Shown: piece after piece, positions 44,898 to 56,600 of the stretch
How the letters are laid out: every line of letters starts with the position of its first letter
Numbering within the stretch: position 1 is the first letter of the stretch
Assembly: GCA_963920635.1 (NCBI GenBank)
Contig: OY987304.1
Coordinates: forward strand, 937,501 to 1,001,500
Direction: 5' to 3'
Length of the DNA: 64,000 nt
From: Pseudeuparius sepicola
Lineage: Eukaryota; Arthropoda; Insecta; Coleoptera; Anthribidae
The notes under the pieces: generated by a model
The model's database searches: none
Seen by the model: the letters and a program-made list of their open reading frames with translations, nothing else
Told to the model about the DNA's origin: nothing
Made by a program: the position numbers and the translations under genes

Positions 44898-46719
44898 TTA
44901 CACTCCGATAACCTTGCTACCGACGTGCTCCTGTATCCAATCAATAAAGCTGCTCACTTTAGTGTATACCGACGGCGCTCCCTGCTGCGCGCATGGCGTA
45001 ATAACCCACGAAACAACACCGACAACGGTTCCATTTTGGACCAGGGGCCCGCCAGCATCACGGACGCAAGTCGAAGCGCCCCCTGTCGGCGGTCCCGTGC
45101 AGAGGTTCGAGTCTGGGTCCAATTCGTAGTTTCCCGCTCCCAATAGATCGTCCAGGGCCTTCTTACACTCTAAAAAACAGAGAAGGTATGTCGTCACCAA
45201 CGTAGAAGAAGAGGTTAAGACTATAGACAAACAAATAAAGGGAGTAAATTGATTTTTGAGCTTCATCTTGATCAAGCTTAGTTAACCTTGCATCTTGATG
45301 GCCTCAGAATGATTTGTTTCCCTGTCTGACTTCATAGTACTCACTCTATTTTATTTGTGGTCTGTGGTTGCGCGTTCGAAAAACCACACTGTGGCATTTT
45401 GACCGCCAGGGGTACGTTCATTGTTTGATCGCACTTACCGGTGTTCTCCACGATTGGAACGTTGACTTTTTGGAGGGCGTCGGGCAACACTTCGAACTGA
45501 CCGTCGGTGGATCCCCATCCGGACAACACGGCTTCGCCGGTGGCTTCGAAGCCAGCGGCGGGCAGAGGAATGGGCTGAACAGCGTCGGTCCATACGAACG
45601 AAGTTTTCAGTTCGATTAAGGCGATGTCGTATGGTCCGCCGACGCTAAAAAATGAAGGGAAGGTGACGTTATTTAGTTAGATCAGAGAAATGGAGTAGGG
45701 AGAACGCGCTTCCTATTTCCAGGCAAATGTAATGGCCGCCATATTGTCCTCACTTTGACGTTTGCAGTTTGTTCTCAGCGGTAGTTGTTGTATTTTCAGC
45801 AGAGAAATGGTCAGTGTTTTTGGAAAATGTGTGCAGTACCAAGCTGTAAGAATTTTAAGTCTAGGAGACCTCCGGGAGTATCATTTTTTCGGTAAGTTTA
45901 GTAAAAAACAATCGCCGAAATTTTGGCCACCATTATAATTTTAATGATTGAATATGTGGTTAAAAATTCTTAACTTGGGAACTGATTGGACTTTGAGTCC
46001 AAATAAGTGTGTTTGTTCAAAACATTTTGCTGCTGAAGCCTTTACTGTGCATCGTGGCGAACGAGGACGAAGACCTCTAAAGCAGTCTGCAGTGCCAAGT
46101 CTGTTAACAATTATACGCCCATGGGTGAAGTTGGTTTAATATGGCCGCCACTTTTATTAGGCAGTTCGCGCAGCTTGTAGCGTATTCTCCCTACTCCATT
46201 TCTCTGGGTTAGATTCATGTTTGATTGGGAAGAAGACGAGAAGAGCACTGTCGACCGTCATTTTTCCATAAAACACAAAAAATTAGCATCTTCTTCTTCT
46301 TTTCTTCATCTTAAAAGCCGCGATACATACCCCTGGAACTTTTCGTGAACAATCTGCCGAGAAATCTCCAAAACCTGCTTGGTTTCGGCGTCGTCGAGGT
46401 CCGTAATGCCGGCGACGATTCGCCATTGTGTCGTGTTTTCATCGAGGACGCAGAGGCCGGCGATCATCACCCAGTTTTCGGCGATGATGGTTCCCCCGCA
46501 GAAGTGGGAATCGTGAAATTGATAGGATATTTGGTAGGGAAATTCGCCGATTTCTGCGTCTTCGCCACCTACGATGCGCGGAGACCACAGGGCAGGTTTT
46601 AGAGCCCTAGATGTGGCTGTTTTTAAATTAAAATACAAATTTGAAAAAATCGTAAAGTAAAAGAAAAACGTACCAAATCCGCAAACCGCAACAGCCAAAA
46701 TTAAGTAGTCAACCTTCAT
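44898..46719 (-). CDS. S1A serine peptidase homologue, catalytically dead (cluster gene F)
   Basis: Exons 46674-46719, 46331-46616, 45439-45644, 44898-45169, with the same intron positions and phases as A-E. Signal peptide MKVDYLILAVAVCGF, then RIVGGEDAEIGEF. Three elements of catalysis are lost: the His motif reads IAGLC (His to Leu, near 46460), and the Ser motif reads CVRDAGGP (Gly193 to Arg, Ser195 to Ala, near 45055). The Asp is kept (YDIALIEL). The SWG strand reads SWV. The frame is open and all splice sites look good, so this is not simply decaying. Secreted S1 homologues of this kind often act as cofactors or binding proteins in insects; the role here is unknown. Intron 2 carries a THAP transposon. 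The strong divergence from A-E suggests an older branch. Confidence 0.9.
45683..46206 (+). mobile_element. 524-bp THAP miniature transposon, CAGAGAAATGG family, in peptidase F intron 2
   Basis: Ends CAGAGAAATGGAGTAGGGAG and its complement at 46206; flanks AGTTAGAT and GGTTAGAT match at 7 of 8 positions. The plus strand codes a nearly complete THAP finger in two exons: MCAVPSCKNFKSRRPPGVSF ending at a GTAAG donor near 45893, then WLKILNLGTDWTLSP and KCVCSKHFAAEAF with LKQSAVPSLL from about 45955. No transposase domain follows. Confidence 0.8.
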
Positions 46720-47954
46720 TTGGAAAGGAATACGTAAATTATGCAAACTGCATCAGTTGTTTATTAGTCTGCCAATGGCACTAATGATGATCAATACATA
46801 AAGATAACTATGATAGTGGCTCACTGAAAATTTCTCAGATAATATGTAGGAAAAAACCGGCGCTGAGATCCATATCTATTATGGAGGGCCTTCTCAAGGT
46901 TAGTTCTACTAACCTTGGGGCCTTCAAATTTTCTAACAATTTTTGGTTCACTGCCACTAGTGAAAATTATGTTTTTGCTCAAAATAGACGACGAATCAAA
47001 TGACAAACCTTGTAAATACACTTTTTATTTATTCGGTACAAAGTTGCTTAAAAAAATAAAAAAGTGTGAATCCCAGAGTATTCATCTTTCAAATATTTTA
47101 GCTAGAATAGATGAGGCAAAGCCAACTATAGGAAATAGATGCATTTCCAAAGACAACTTGTTTTGTTTCATGATTTTAAAAAGATTGCTATTCGGCACAT
47201 TCAAGTTTTACAGTGTTATTTGTAAAACCGTGAGTCATCTATTCCTATATCGTTGGGCAAAGCAAAGGCATTCTGTGGATTGGTGAATTCATAATTTACA
47301 ATCTTGTATCCCCGTCCTTGGTACGTGATATTACTTAATGTTGTTTTGTGGATAGATCTAATCCATATACATAAATCCGAGCATACAAAACAATATGCTC
47401 TGACATAAATATACAACGTATAAGAAGACAAGAAGAGAGAAGATAACAAGACAAGAATCAACAATCATTCACAATTGAAGACAAGTTAAATTTGGTGGGA
47501 ATGGAGTGACAATCCAGACAAATCCTACCAAAAACACGAAGGGTGCTCGGACAGAGTACCGGATCTGGGGAATGGCCCAGCTGCCCAACCCATAAGCGAA
47601 AAGAAGAAGAAGAAGATCCAGAGAAATGATGTAGGGAGAATACGCTACAAGCTGCGCGAACTGCCTAATAAAAGTGGCGGCCATATTAAACCAACTTCAC
47701 CCATGGGCGTATGATTGTTAACAGACTTGGCACTGCAGACTGCTTTAGAGGTATTCGTCCTCGTTCGCCACGATGCACAGTAAAGGCATCAGCAGCAAAT
47801 TGTTTCGAACAAACAAATTTATTTGGACTCAAACTCCAATCAGTCCCCAAGTTAAGAATTTTTAACCACATATTCAATCATTAAAATTATACAGATGCGC
47901 GCCTATGGTGCCCAAAATTTCGGCGATTGTTTTTACTAAACTTACCGAAAAAAA

Positions 47955-48283
47955 ATTAAAAGTAAAAAAATATTTTTAAAAAAAGCTTTTATTTAAATGC
48001 GCTAAAAAGAATAAAATAATCTTTTCTTTTAAAACTTTTACTATCAACTTATAACGTCATTCCACAATTTATATGATATAAAAGCTTGTCGCGAGATTTA
48101 AGTAGTGGTATTTACTTAGTTTGAAAACTTAAATCTCGCGACAAGCTTTTATATCATATAAATTGTGGAATGACGTTATAAGTTGATAGTAAAAGTTTTA
48201 AAAGAAAAGATTATTTTATTCTTTTTAGCGCATTTAAATAAAAGCTTTTTTTAAAAATATTTTTTTACTTTTAATTTATTTTG
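47955..48283. repeat. large perfect inverted repeat
   Basis: Arms of about 150 bp are essentially identical in inverse orientation, for example CTTAAATCTCGCGACAAGCT on the right and its complement on the left, with a loop of about 20 bp at 48105-48126. The perfection implies recent origin or ongoing conversion. Confidence 0.85.
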
Positions 48284-48393
48284 TAATTTTTAGTTTGGCC
48301 AGGTGTCTGAGTCTATTCATCTCAGTTAACGCATCATTGTTGCACGGTCGTTTGCCGGTTAGTTTAGAACAGTCTAGCTCTTCAATGAGGAGA

Positions 48394-48835
48394 CCCATAT
48401 AATCATGCATTGTCATCCAAATTAAACGTGCGTACAAAATTTCAGCTCGATCGGTTGAAATTTAACTAGTCCGCCATCTTGAGTGTTCCGCCATGTTGGA
48501 TTTAGAATGACGTCACACATATAATCATGCATTGTCATCCAAATTAAACGTGTGTACAAAATTTCAGCTCGATCGGTTGAAATTTAACTAGTCCGCCATC
48601 TTGAGTGTTCCGCCATGTTGGATTTAGAATGACGTCACACATATAATCATGCATTGTCATCCAAACTAAACGTGTGTACAAAATTTCAGCTCGATCGGTT
48701 GAAATTTAACTAGTCCGCCATCTTGGGTGATCCGCCATGTTGGATTTCGAATGACGTCACACATATAATCAGGCATTGTCATCCAAATTAAACGTGTGTA
48801 CAAAATTTCAGCTCGATCGGTTGAAGATATCTGCT
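48394..48835. repeat. 121-bp tandem repeat, three full and one partial unit
   Basis: Units begin at about 48394, 48515, 48636 and 48757, each with ATAATCATGCATTGTCATCC, GCTCGATCGGTTGAAATTTA and CCGCCATGTTGGATTT. They differ at only a few positions. A CATA microsatellite follows near 48874-48895. Confidence 0.88.
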
Positions 48836-49179
48836 TCAAAATTGAGTTGCAAGATTCCACCCGAACAAATTACATACATACATACATACATACATTGCAA
48901 GTTAAATAAAAGCTTTTAATGATACTCCCGGAGGTCTTCTAGACTTATAATTCTTACAGCTTGGTACTGCACACGACATTTTCCAAAAACACTGACCATT
49001 TCTCTGCTGAAAATACAACACCTACCGCTGAGAACAAACTGGAAATGTCAATATGACGGCCATTAAATTTGCCTGGAGGAGGAGCAATAAGTCGCGTTCT
49101 GCCTATTCCATTTCTCTGATATGATCTAATCTAATTTTCATATTTTGTGGCATTCTGACACATTACTGACAACTGACGA

Positions 49180-49235
49180 CATTACCCTTCTCTTTTCAGT
49201 TTTGTGCTTTGTGGAATACAAATTTCACAAAAATG
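49180..49235 (+). promoter_or_regulatory. candidate 5'-TOP start region of RpL37A
   Basis: A pyrimidine tract CCCTTCTCTTTTC lies about 40 bp upstream of the ATG. Ribosomal protein transcripts usually begin in such a tract. Confidence 0.45.
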
Positions 49236-49870
49236 GTAAGTGTAAAATCTTTAAATATTTAAACAATCTTGAAATTTTTTAAATAAAATTTGTGTCTAAA
49301 ATATGTCTTAATTTTTGTTACATGTGTTTTACACAAAATTTTGTAGAATTAAGGTACTTTTTCTCAATTTTTACAAAGTGGGGTTAGCTATCTAGTAAAC
49401 ATTTCAAAACATATATTTTTTGTGCAAAATTTGCTTTAAAACGTTAAGTATAAACGCTTCCTGTATTGTTATTATTTATTTAAGATGTTTGTAAAATGTT
49501 CTTGTTTCTGAAAAATAAAATTGTTTTGATTTTAGGCCAAGCGTACCAAGAAGGTTGGAATCACCGGTAAATATGGTACCAGATATGGTGCTTCCCTCCG
49601 TAAGATGGTCAAAAAGATGGAAATTACCCAGCACAGCAAATATTCGTGCAGTTTTTGTGGAAAGGCATGTAAAAATCTCTCATTACTTCTGACTTGCTGA
49701 ACTAATTTAATAAATCATTTTAGGACGCCATGAAACGCTCATGCGTCGGCATCTGGTCCTGCAAAAGGTGCAAGAGGGTCGTAGCTGGTGGTGCCTGGGT
49801 GTACTCTACCACCGCAGCCTCATCTGTGAGGTCTGCCGTCAGGCGTCTTAGAGAAGTTAAAGAACAGTAA
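49233..49870 (+). CDS. RpL37A: 60S ribosomal protein eL43 (RpL37A)
   Basis: Three coding exons: 49233-49235 (just the ATG, followed by GTAAGT), 49536-49674 and 49724-49870; about 92 aa. The protein reads [20 protein letters not shown] at the start, has the zinc-binding pairs CSFCGK and CKRCKR, and ends in LREVKEQ, matching eL43 over its length. It is a structural protein of the large subunit. The second intron (49675-49723, 49 nt) starts GCATGT after AAG and ends TTTTAG; a GC-AG intron is needed because the nearby GT at 49679 leads to a stop and the frame CGK-DAMKRSC is required by the family. An exon consisting only of the start codon is common in ribosomal protein genes. Confidence 0.95.
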
Positions 49871-50560
49871 ATTTTTATTTAATAAGTTAATAAAAAACAT
49901 TTAAAACCATATTTTCGTTGTTTCATTTCCTGAAATTCCATGTTTTTGAGAATATTAAGAACATTTAACGTTGAGTCAACACTTTTTAACTTTTGTTTAC
50001 TCAAATTCAAGAAATTTTATGCATAAAACGGCATTAGATTATTTTATTTAAAAGTCTCAGGCTAGTGAATAATTTGTGTTTTGTGGTTTTATGGATAAAT
50101 GAACATATTCCTTGAAGGACAAGAAAGTTGGCGAAGAGCAATTTTGTTATAGTATAAGGAAAGTTTTGTCATATGTTCAGATTTCTGCCGTAAGATGGCG
50201 CAACAAGTCAAATTTAGTTGCTGACATTTTCTAGGCTAGAGACAGACTATTACAAATACATTGAACATTTTAAACCGTTCTAAACTATTTTTGAGACATG
50301 ATTTTATCCCAGCTGTTTTTGTGTTTTGTGGCGTTATGGATAAATAACCCCGCCACCTGAAGTTAGCTGCAAAAGGATAGTAAGCATTTTTTTCCCAGAT
50401 AGTTCACTGTTCTGTCGTAAAATGGCGTAAAATTCTAAATTCAAAATTTGTTGACGTTTGCCCTTTTTTAGGCTAGCGCCCCTAGCGGTTGTTGTTGATT
50501 ATGTCTTTATACTAAAATTTCTTAATTTTTTGGCGTTTTTAGCAAATTTTAACCAATGAA
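49871..50560. other. RpL37A 3' UTR and PIF1 upstream region
   Basis: AATAAG/AATAAAA-type signals follow the RpL37A stop. Two near-duplicate blocks near 50075-50110 and 50310-50350 share TTTTGTGTTTTGTGG and TTATGGATAAAT. No gene recognised. Confidence 0.5.
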
Positions 50561-53040
50561 ATGGACGACGGGGGCTCTTTTTTATCCTCCAGTGTTAACA
50601 TAGAATGGACCAATAAAGTAGGAACTTTAACAAGGAAAGTTAACCACAGGAAAGCCAACATGAGACTCATAAGAGACGGAAACCGCGATATTCACATAGA
50701 AATTGTTGGAGAAAAGTCTGCTGCAGTTAAATTGAAACTCAAGGGTATTTCCGTGCATAAAAAGTTCATGAACGAAGGCAAAGCATCGATAAAATTTTCC
50801 GAAGAGAGTGCTACGATGTATGTATCGAATGCACCTCCAGGACAACTCGTGGCATTCCTACGCACTTTGTTCGTTAAAATGACAGGCCAGGAACCTTCGA
50901 AAAACGCCGATTCGTCCCTCCGCACCCAAGTTTTAACGCACAAACCGAAAACGTTCAACGAAATATCACCCGTAACTACGGTCGAATATAACAGGGCCCT
51001 TAAAAAGGCGACGGGCGCTACTACGTCACCCCTGACTAGCACGAAACGGAAACACGAGCGAGATTCTACGGAAAAGCCACAGTCTAGCAAACGATTAAAT
51101 TATGCACCGTCACCACTGCCCACCGAACATCTCGATATCGAACAAAAAGAAGTTTTAGATGCCTGTATGTCGGGGACAAACGTTTTTTTCACGGGCAGCG
51201 CGGGAACCGGGAAGAGCTACCTGTTGAGGCGCATAGTTAGGGCACTGCCGCCAGACGTTACCATGGCAACTGCTTCGACGGGTGTCGCTGCCTGTCATAT
51301 TGGAGGAATCACGTTGCATCAGTTTGCGGGTAAGTTATGTTTTTGTTTCTTTTTGTTTTGTTTACATTAATCAATCAATCTTTCATAAAAAGCATAATTA
51401 TTACCTGTTTATATAAAAATAATAAAAATTGAAGAATTTAATTATTATTTTGTTGTTATCTGCATAGGTATAGGGGGTGGAGATGACATATCACTAGAAC
51501 GTTGCATTAAGCTCGCCTCGAAGCCCCCAGCTTACACCAACTGGCGAAAAGTAAAACATTTAATAATCGACGAAATTTCCATGGTCGACGGGAGCTACTT
51601 CGAAAAAATCGAGTATATAGCCAGAAATATCAGAAGAAACGACAAACCTTTCGGCGGAATCCAACTTATTTTATGCGGGGACTTTCTTCAATTGCCGCCA
51701 GTATCGAAGAATAAGCCGGGAGACAATAAACCACCCCAAACGAAATTTTGTTTTCAAAGCAAGGCCTGGGAACAATGCAAATTGGTTACGTTCGAACTAA
51801 AAAGAGTTCACAGGCAAGACGACGACAAGTTCATATCGATTCTCAACAAGATTCGCATCGGTCGCATAGATCAACATGTGTCGGAGATTTTGAGTGCCAC
51901 CTCCAAGCAGAAAATAGAAAAAGACGGAATTCTTGCTACTAGGTTATGTACACATACCAAAGACGCGGACCTCATCAACCAATCGAAATTAAATGCTTTA
52001 GAAGGCACCACTAAGATTTTTAACGCGCAAGACGCAATACCTGGAACTACGAAGCAATTAGATCAACAAACACCCGTTCCCAGCAGGCTAGAACTCAAAG
52101 TCGGCGCTCAGGTAGGTAGTGGTGAAAGTTCTGCATCTAGCGGTTTTTTAATATTCAAAATCGGTTCCGAAATAACAGACATATAACATGTTTGTTATGA
52201 AGATTAAGCCACCTTTGAAAATGACAGTCGGACTGTCATTTGTTTTTAAAAAATGACAGAACAGTGCAAAATGTGACAAGTTACCTTTGATAATGACAGT
52301 GACCGTCATTTGTTTTAAAGACAATGACTTTTTAGGTTATGCTGCTAAAAAACATAAACGTATCAGCTGGTCTTGTAAATGGGGCCAGGGGCGTTGTAAA
52401 ATCCTTCAAAGAAGACCTGCCGTTAGTCCAGTTTCGTAATAAACGCGAATACGTGGCGTCTCTTGAAAAGTGGTCGGTAAAAACGGCGGGCGGGGCTGTA
52501 TTAGTCCGAAAACAAGTACCACTGAAGCTGGCTTGGGCCTTTTCGATACACAAAGCTCAGGGACTCACTTTGGATTGCGTGGAAATGTCCCTAGGTCGAG
52601 TTTTCGAAGCTGGACAGGCATACGTGGCCCTCAGCAGGGCGCAAAGTTTGGAAACGTTGCGAGTTTTGGATTTCAAGTAGGTATAACGAACTGTAGTTCA
52701 AATGCGCCAACTTCAGTGCGTTTGAACTAATTTAGTAGGTCAGATATTTTGAGTTAGTGACTTCCGATTTAATTTGGTAGTTCAAATGTCTTAAATTTAT
52801 GACATTTGATCTAATGCAATGGTTCAAAGGTTGCAAGGGAACTAATGAACTATTTTTAGGGCCGGTCAAGTGTGGGCTAATCCAGATGTGTTGGAATTTT
52901 ATAAGACGTTGGATCACATGCGTATCATACCGCTGGGACCGAGTTTCAAGCAAAATAGTTCGGGAAAAGGTGGAAATGTTAAAAAAAAGTTGCCGATTAA
53001 GTCTAAAATGTTTGATAAGCCTCTAGTGACGATTTCCTGA
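50561..53040 (+). CDS. PIF1: ATP-dependent DNA helicase PIF1
   Basis: Exons 50561-51329, 51468-52111, 52336-52676, 52860-53040; phases agree; 644 aa (human PIF1 641). The N-terminal domain holds the PIF1-like region ending before a basic stretch (TKRKHERDSTEK). Helicase motifs: Walker A FTGSAGTGKSYLL; motif Ia TASTGVAACHIGG; Walker B LIIDEISMVDG; motif III LILCGDFLQLPPVS; C-terminal KLAWAFSIHKAQGLTLD and AYVALSRAQSLETLRV. Superfamily 1B 5'-3' helicase that resolves G-quadruplexes and acts at telomeres and in mitochondria in other eukaryotes. No clear mitochondrial presequence is visible at the chosen start (MDDGGSFLSSS). Introns carry short repeats also found in the GCP6 gene. Confidence 0.95.
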
Positions 53041-53693
53041 GGATTTATTTATTACGTGAATAAAATTTAGTATCATATTATAAGAGATAAAAAGGCTTTT
53101 TAAATCAATTATTTTATGAACTTTTTATAAATGAATAAAACATTTTGAAACAACAGATTTTTATTTATTCTTTACATATATACAAATGAAAAATAGGGAA
53201 TAATTCACCACTATTATAATTTTTATATTAAAAATACAAGATGTAGCCCCCATTTTTTTGTAGCAAAAAACAAATAAAAAAAAACATTAGAATGGGACAA
53301 AATCACATAATACGGTGCAGTATATAGGGTGAAACAAAAACTATCTATTTGATGGTACTTTTGAGACACCCTGTATAATTTGTGTATATAAATGCCTTCA
53401 AAAGTTTGAGGAAACATCACATTTACTCTTAAAAACAAGAAAAGAAAACGAAAAAAAAAAAAACGCTAAATAACTTAAGTTACATATAATTAATGTTATA
53501 CATGAAAGGCAATGTCCTTTTTAAGAAAATATTTTTATTGGTTCACTTTTTTGGTAACTAAAATTTTACCAAATATAAAAAAAAATACTCAAATTTAACA
53601 TAATGAAAAACAGGACCATTCCCCACATATTCTTAAACTCTAAAACAGAAGAAAATAGCATAACCTTACATTTGGAAGTTTTCCTCGAATTTT
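53041..53693. other. PIF1/FAF2 convergent 3' region
   Basis: AATAAA at about 53057 and 53131 may end PIF1 transcripts. The rest, to the FAF2 stop codon at 53694, is AT-rich 3' UTR or spacer with nothing else recognised. Confidence 0.55.
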
Positions 53694-56600
53694 CTACGCG
53701 TCCAAATCGTTTATAAACAAAACTTCTTTATTTTTCAATCCTGCCTGCTCCAACGTTAGGACCCTTTCGTTCCTATGCTCCGGGCGACACTTCAAGACCC
53801 TCTTCGGGAAATTCGTCGTTATCTCAAACGAATCTGGCGCATTTGGGTGGCAGAACACAAAGTAAAATACAGACTGAAACAAATTAAACGATATTGGGAC
53901 AATTCATAGTGTGCTGGGTTTCGTTCAGAACAAATGAACACAAGGTAAAGTAGGCCCTGACACAAAATGAACACAAGGTAAAGTTGGTCTTGAAACAAAT
54001 TGAACACAAGGTAAAGTAGGCCTTGAAACAAAAGAACACATAACAAGCTCCTTGAAACAAGTGAACAGAAGGTAAAGTAGGCTATGAAACAGGTGTGTTT
54101 TGTTTTATTCAGGCGATGCTAACCTATTGGATATGTCGAGTTATACATCGTTTTGTTCGTACAGAATCAAATTAAGCTGAAATAAAAATCATTGTACTTA
54201 CTTCTAGGGAATGTGACTTCAAAAATCTTCTCTCCAATCGGCTGCCGCATGGCAACTTAAAAACGACGTGAACGGCATCGGGATGCGTCGATTCGGGTTC
54301 CGTGGGAATTTTGTCGACCGAGTCGATTTTCTCGCGCTGTATGCTTTCCCGCCTCTCGACTTCTAGCCTCGCCTCCTAAAAAAAATTAATAAACACCAAA
54401 TAAAAAAAAAAAAATAACTGACATCTTCTTGTCGTCTCCTTTCGTCTTCTTCTAGCTGCCTCTGTTCTTCCTTACGTCTTTCTTTTTCTTGATCCGCCCT
54501 AAGGCTTTCCATGAATGCTTCGTCTTGCTGAGATCTTAGCGATCTGTTGAAGCTTGCCTCGTACCTACACGAAAATGTCAAAAAGTGAAATTATTTCATC
54601 ATTTTTTTACGTCAAAGTTACTGTCTGTCAGCCATTTTGTTTAAAAATAAGATCTACATGTAAAAAACGCTTTAATAAAGCAAGTTACACTGGTGACAGT
54701 GACAGATTCGTTTGTTGAAAACATCTAAGGTGCAGTGTTGCAAATTAAGGAAAATTGTTAACATGTTTCATTTTAAAAGTAGAGTGCCATGGAAAACAAG
54801 CAAACGGATTAAGTAGAGATGTGCCGAGGGTTTATTCCCTTAGAGGGTTTTTTCCCAAAGTAGGGTTTAAACCGGGTTGGGTTTTTTCATGAATTCCCTT
54901 GGGTTTTTTGAGGGTTTTTTCCCTGAGGGTTTTTTCGAAAATGAGGGTTTAAACCGGGTTGGGTTTTTTCGTTAATTCCCTTGGGTTTTTTCAATAATTC
55001 AATAATATATTATTTTTTGACTTTTGACAGATTTGACACATGACATGACATAATTTTGACAGTACATACGTAACGTACATAGTACATGTACATAGTATAT
55101 AGAGCGAATCGCGAATGTAAATTGTAGGTTGAGTTTCGGATTTCAGCTTGTAGATAACAAGAAAACATTTCCACTTTCCACAAATTATTTCCCAGTTGCA
55201 TTACCAAAGTTATAAGTTATACTATACTAAATAAAATATTAAAAATATGCCAAGACATTGTTCCGAAGAATGGACACATTTTAGAATAATAATAATAAAA
55301 ACAAAGAGAAATAAGAAAAGGAGAAAGTCAGACTTTATTTTTTATTGCAGTTTTATAACTTTGCTAGTCAAGTGAAGAGTTATTAAGTTATTTATTTATA
55401 CTTTATTTATATACAGACAAGATAAAGTAACTGATAAAACGATAAAAGTATAACTAAATTATTCAAGTTGCCTTTCCTACTAAAAAACAAAAATAATAAG
55501 AGTTTGTTTTTTGTTTTTTCTTTTTCTATTAAATTTGAAATTAAAAAAAATAAGTAGGTATACCTATTTATAAAATACGTAAATTCCCAATAAAATCCCA
55601 AAACGGGTTTTTTTCAAGGGTTTTTCCCTTTATTGTTTTTTTTTTCAAGGAAAAAACCCTTGAAAAAACCCAAAAACTAATAATATTTGAAAATAATAAA
55701 TTCTAAATGTATTCTTATAGGGTTATTTGGTATCAAAATAATCGTCTTCTAACAAGCAATTTTAAAATGAAAGAAACCAGAAATTTGACATATAAAAACC
55801 CTTCCCGGAAAAAACCCGGGAAAAAACCGGGTTTATTCCCTCCAAAAATAAAAACCCGGTTTCTTCCCATCACTAGAATTAAGTGGTAATTGCCATTTTA
55901 AGCTAGTGTGCCATGAAAACAATAAAATGAAAAGACGACAACTATAAATGTCACTGTCAAAATTATTGACATATATTATCCTACCTGTCAGCCCTAGCTT
56001 GGACCAAATTGATTTCAAACTCCCCGACGACAGTTCTAAGTCTTTGTAACAGCAAATTTGCCTCATGGTGACCCTCTAGCTTGCCGACGATTGTCATTTT
56101 GTTGTCTTTCAACACTAGAACCGCCAAAAATGGATAATAGTTGGCCTTGACTGCGTTTTGGGTCTTCCTTCCCTCTTCTGAAAGAAACATTAGACGGAAT
56201 TCAATTTATTTGAATTTTTTTCACCAATCATTTTTTTATAATACCTAGCTCACATTTATTTATGTTTATATCTCTAATAAAATGTTGTTTAAGTGCCTTG
56301 TATTAACATAATAAATTATCGTTATTTTCATACCTGAATCGGCAGAACATCCCCAAAATAAGAAGTTCGCATTAATGTAAGCGACCACATCCCTGTTTGC
56401 CAAAGTTTGCCTGCAAAACATTTCACTGTCGGCAGTGTCGCTTTTGTGCAAATATACCAGCAAAAATCGGAGCTCTCGTTTGGCGTCATTCAACACCTGA
56501 GAGAAAGTTCCCTGGTAGAATACGGGGTGTTCGGAGCAGAACTTTTCTTCATACGAATTTATAAATTCCAGTACTTCTTGAACCGGGTCGACTCTCGGCC

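Larger units (their letters stand above)
47619..49118 (-). mobile_element. second CAGAGAAATGG THAP element, enlarged by a composite insertion
   Basis: Starts CAGAGAAATGATGTAGGGAG and ends with the complement at 49118. The minus strand repeats the THAP coding of 45683-46206: LKILNLGTDWSLSP, KFVCSKQFAADAF at 47686-47877 and CKNYKS-type sequence near 48950; the closing His of the finger is Gln here. About 960 bp is inserted between ACTTACCGAAAAAA and ATGATACTCCCGG, sequence that is continuous in the other copy. Confidence 0.75.
46720..49232. other. region between peptidase F and RpL37A
   Basis: 46750-47610 is without recognised genes. 47619-49118 is a THAP element with a composite insertion (listed separately). 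The last 110 bases are the RpL37A promoter side. Confidence 0.55.

Noticed and set aside
48394..48835. Direct repeats with constant period, considered as a CRISPR-like array
   Set aside because: Whole 121-bp units repeat without unique spacers, in a eukaryotic transposon context; ordinary tandem repeat.
54840..55870. GGGTTT runs resembling telomere-like or G-quadruplex DNA
   Set aside because: Insect telomere repeat is TTAGG; the runs are terminal subrepeats of a hAT-like element.
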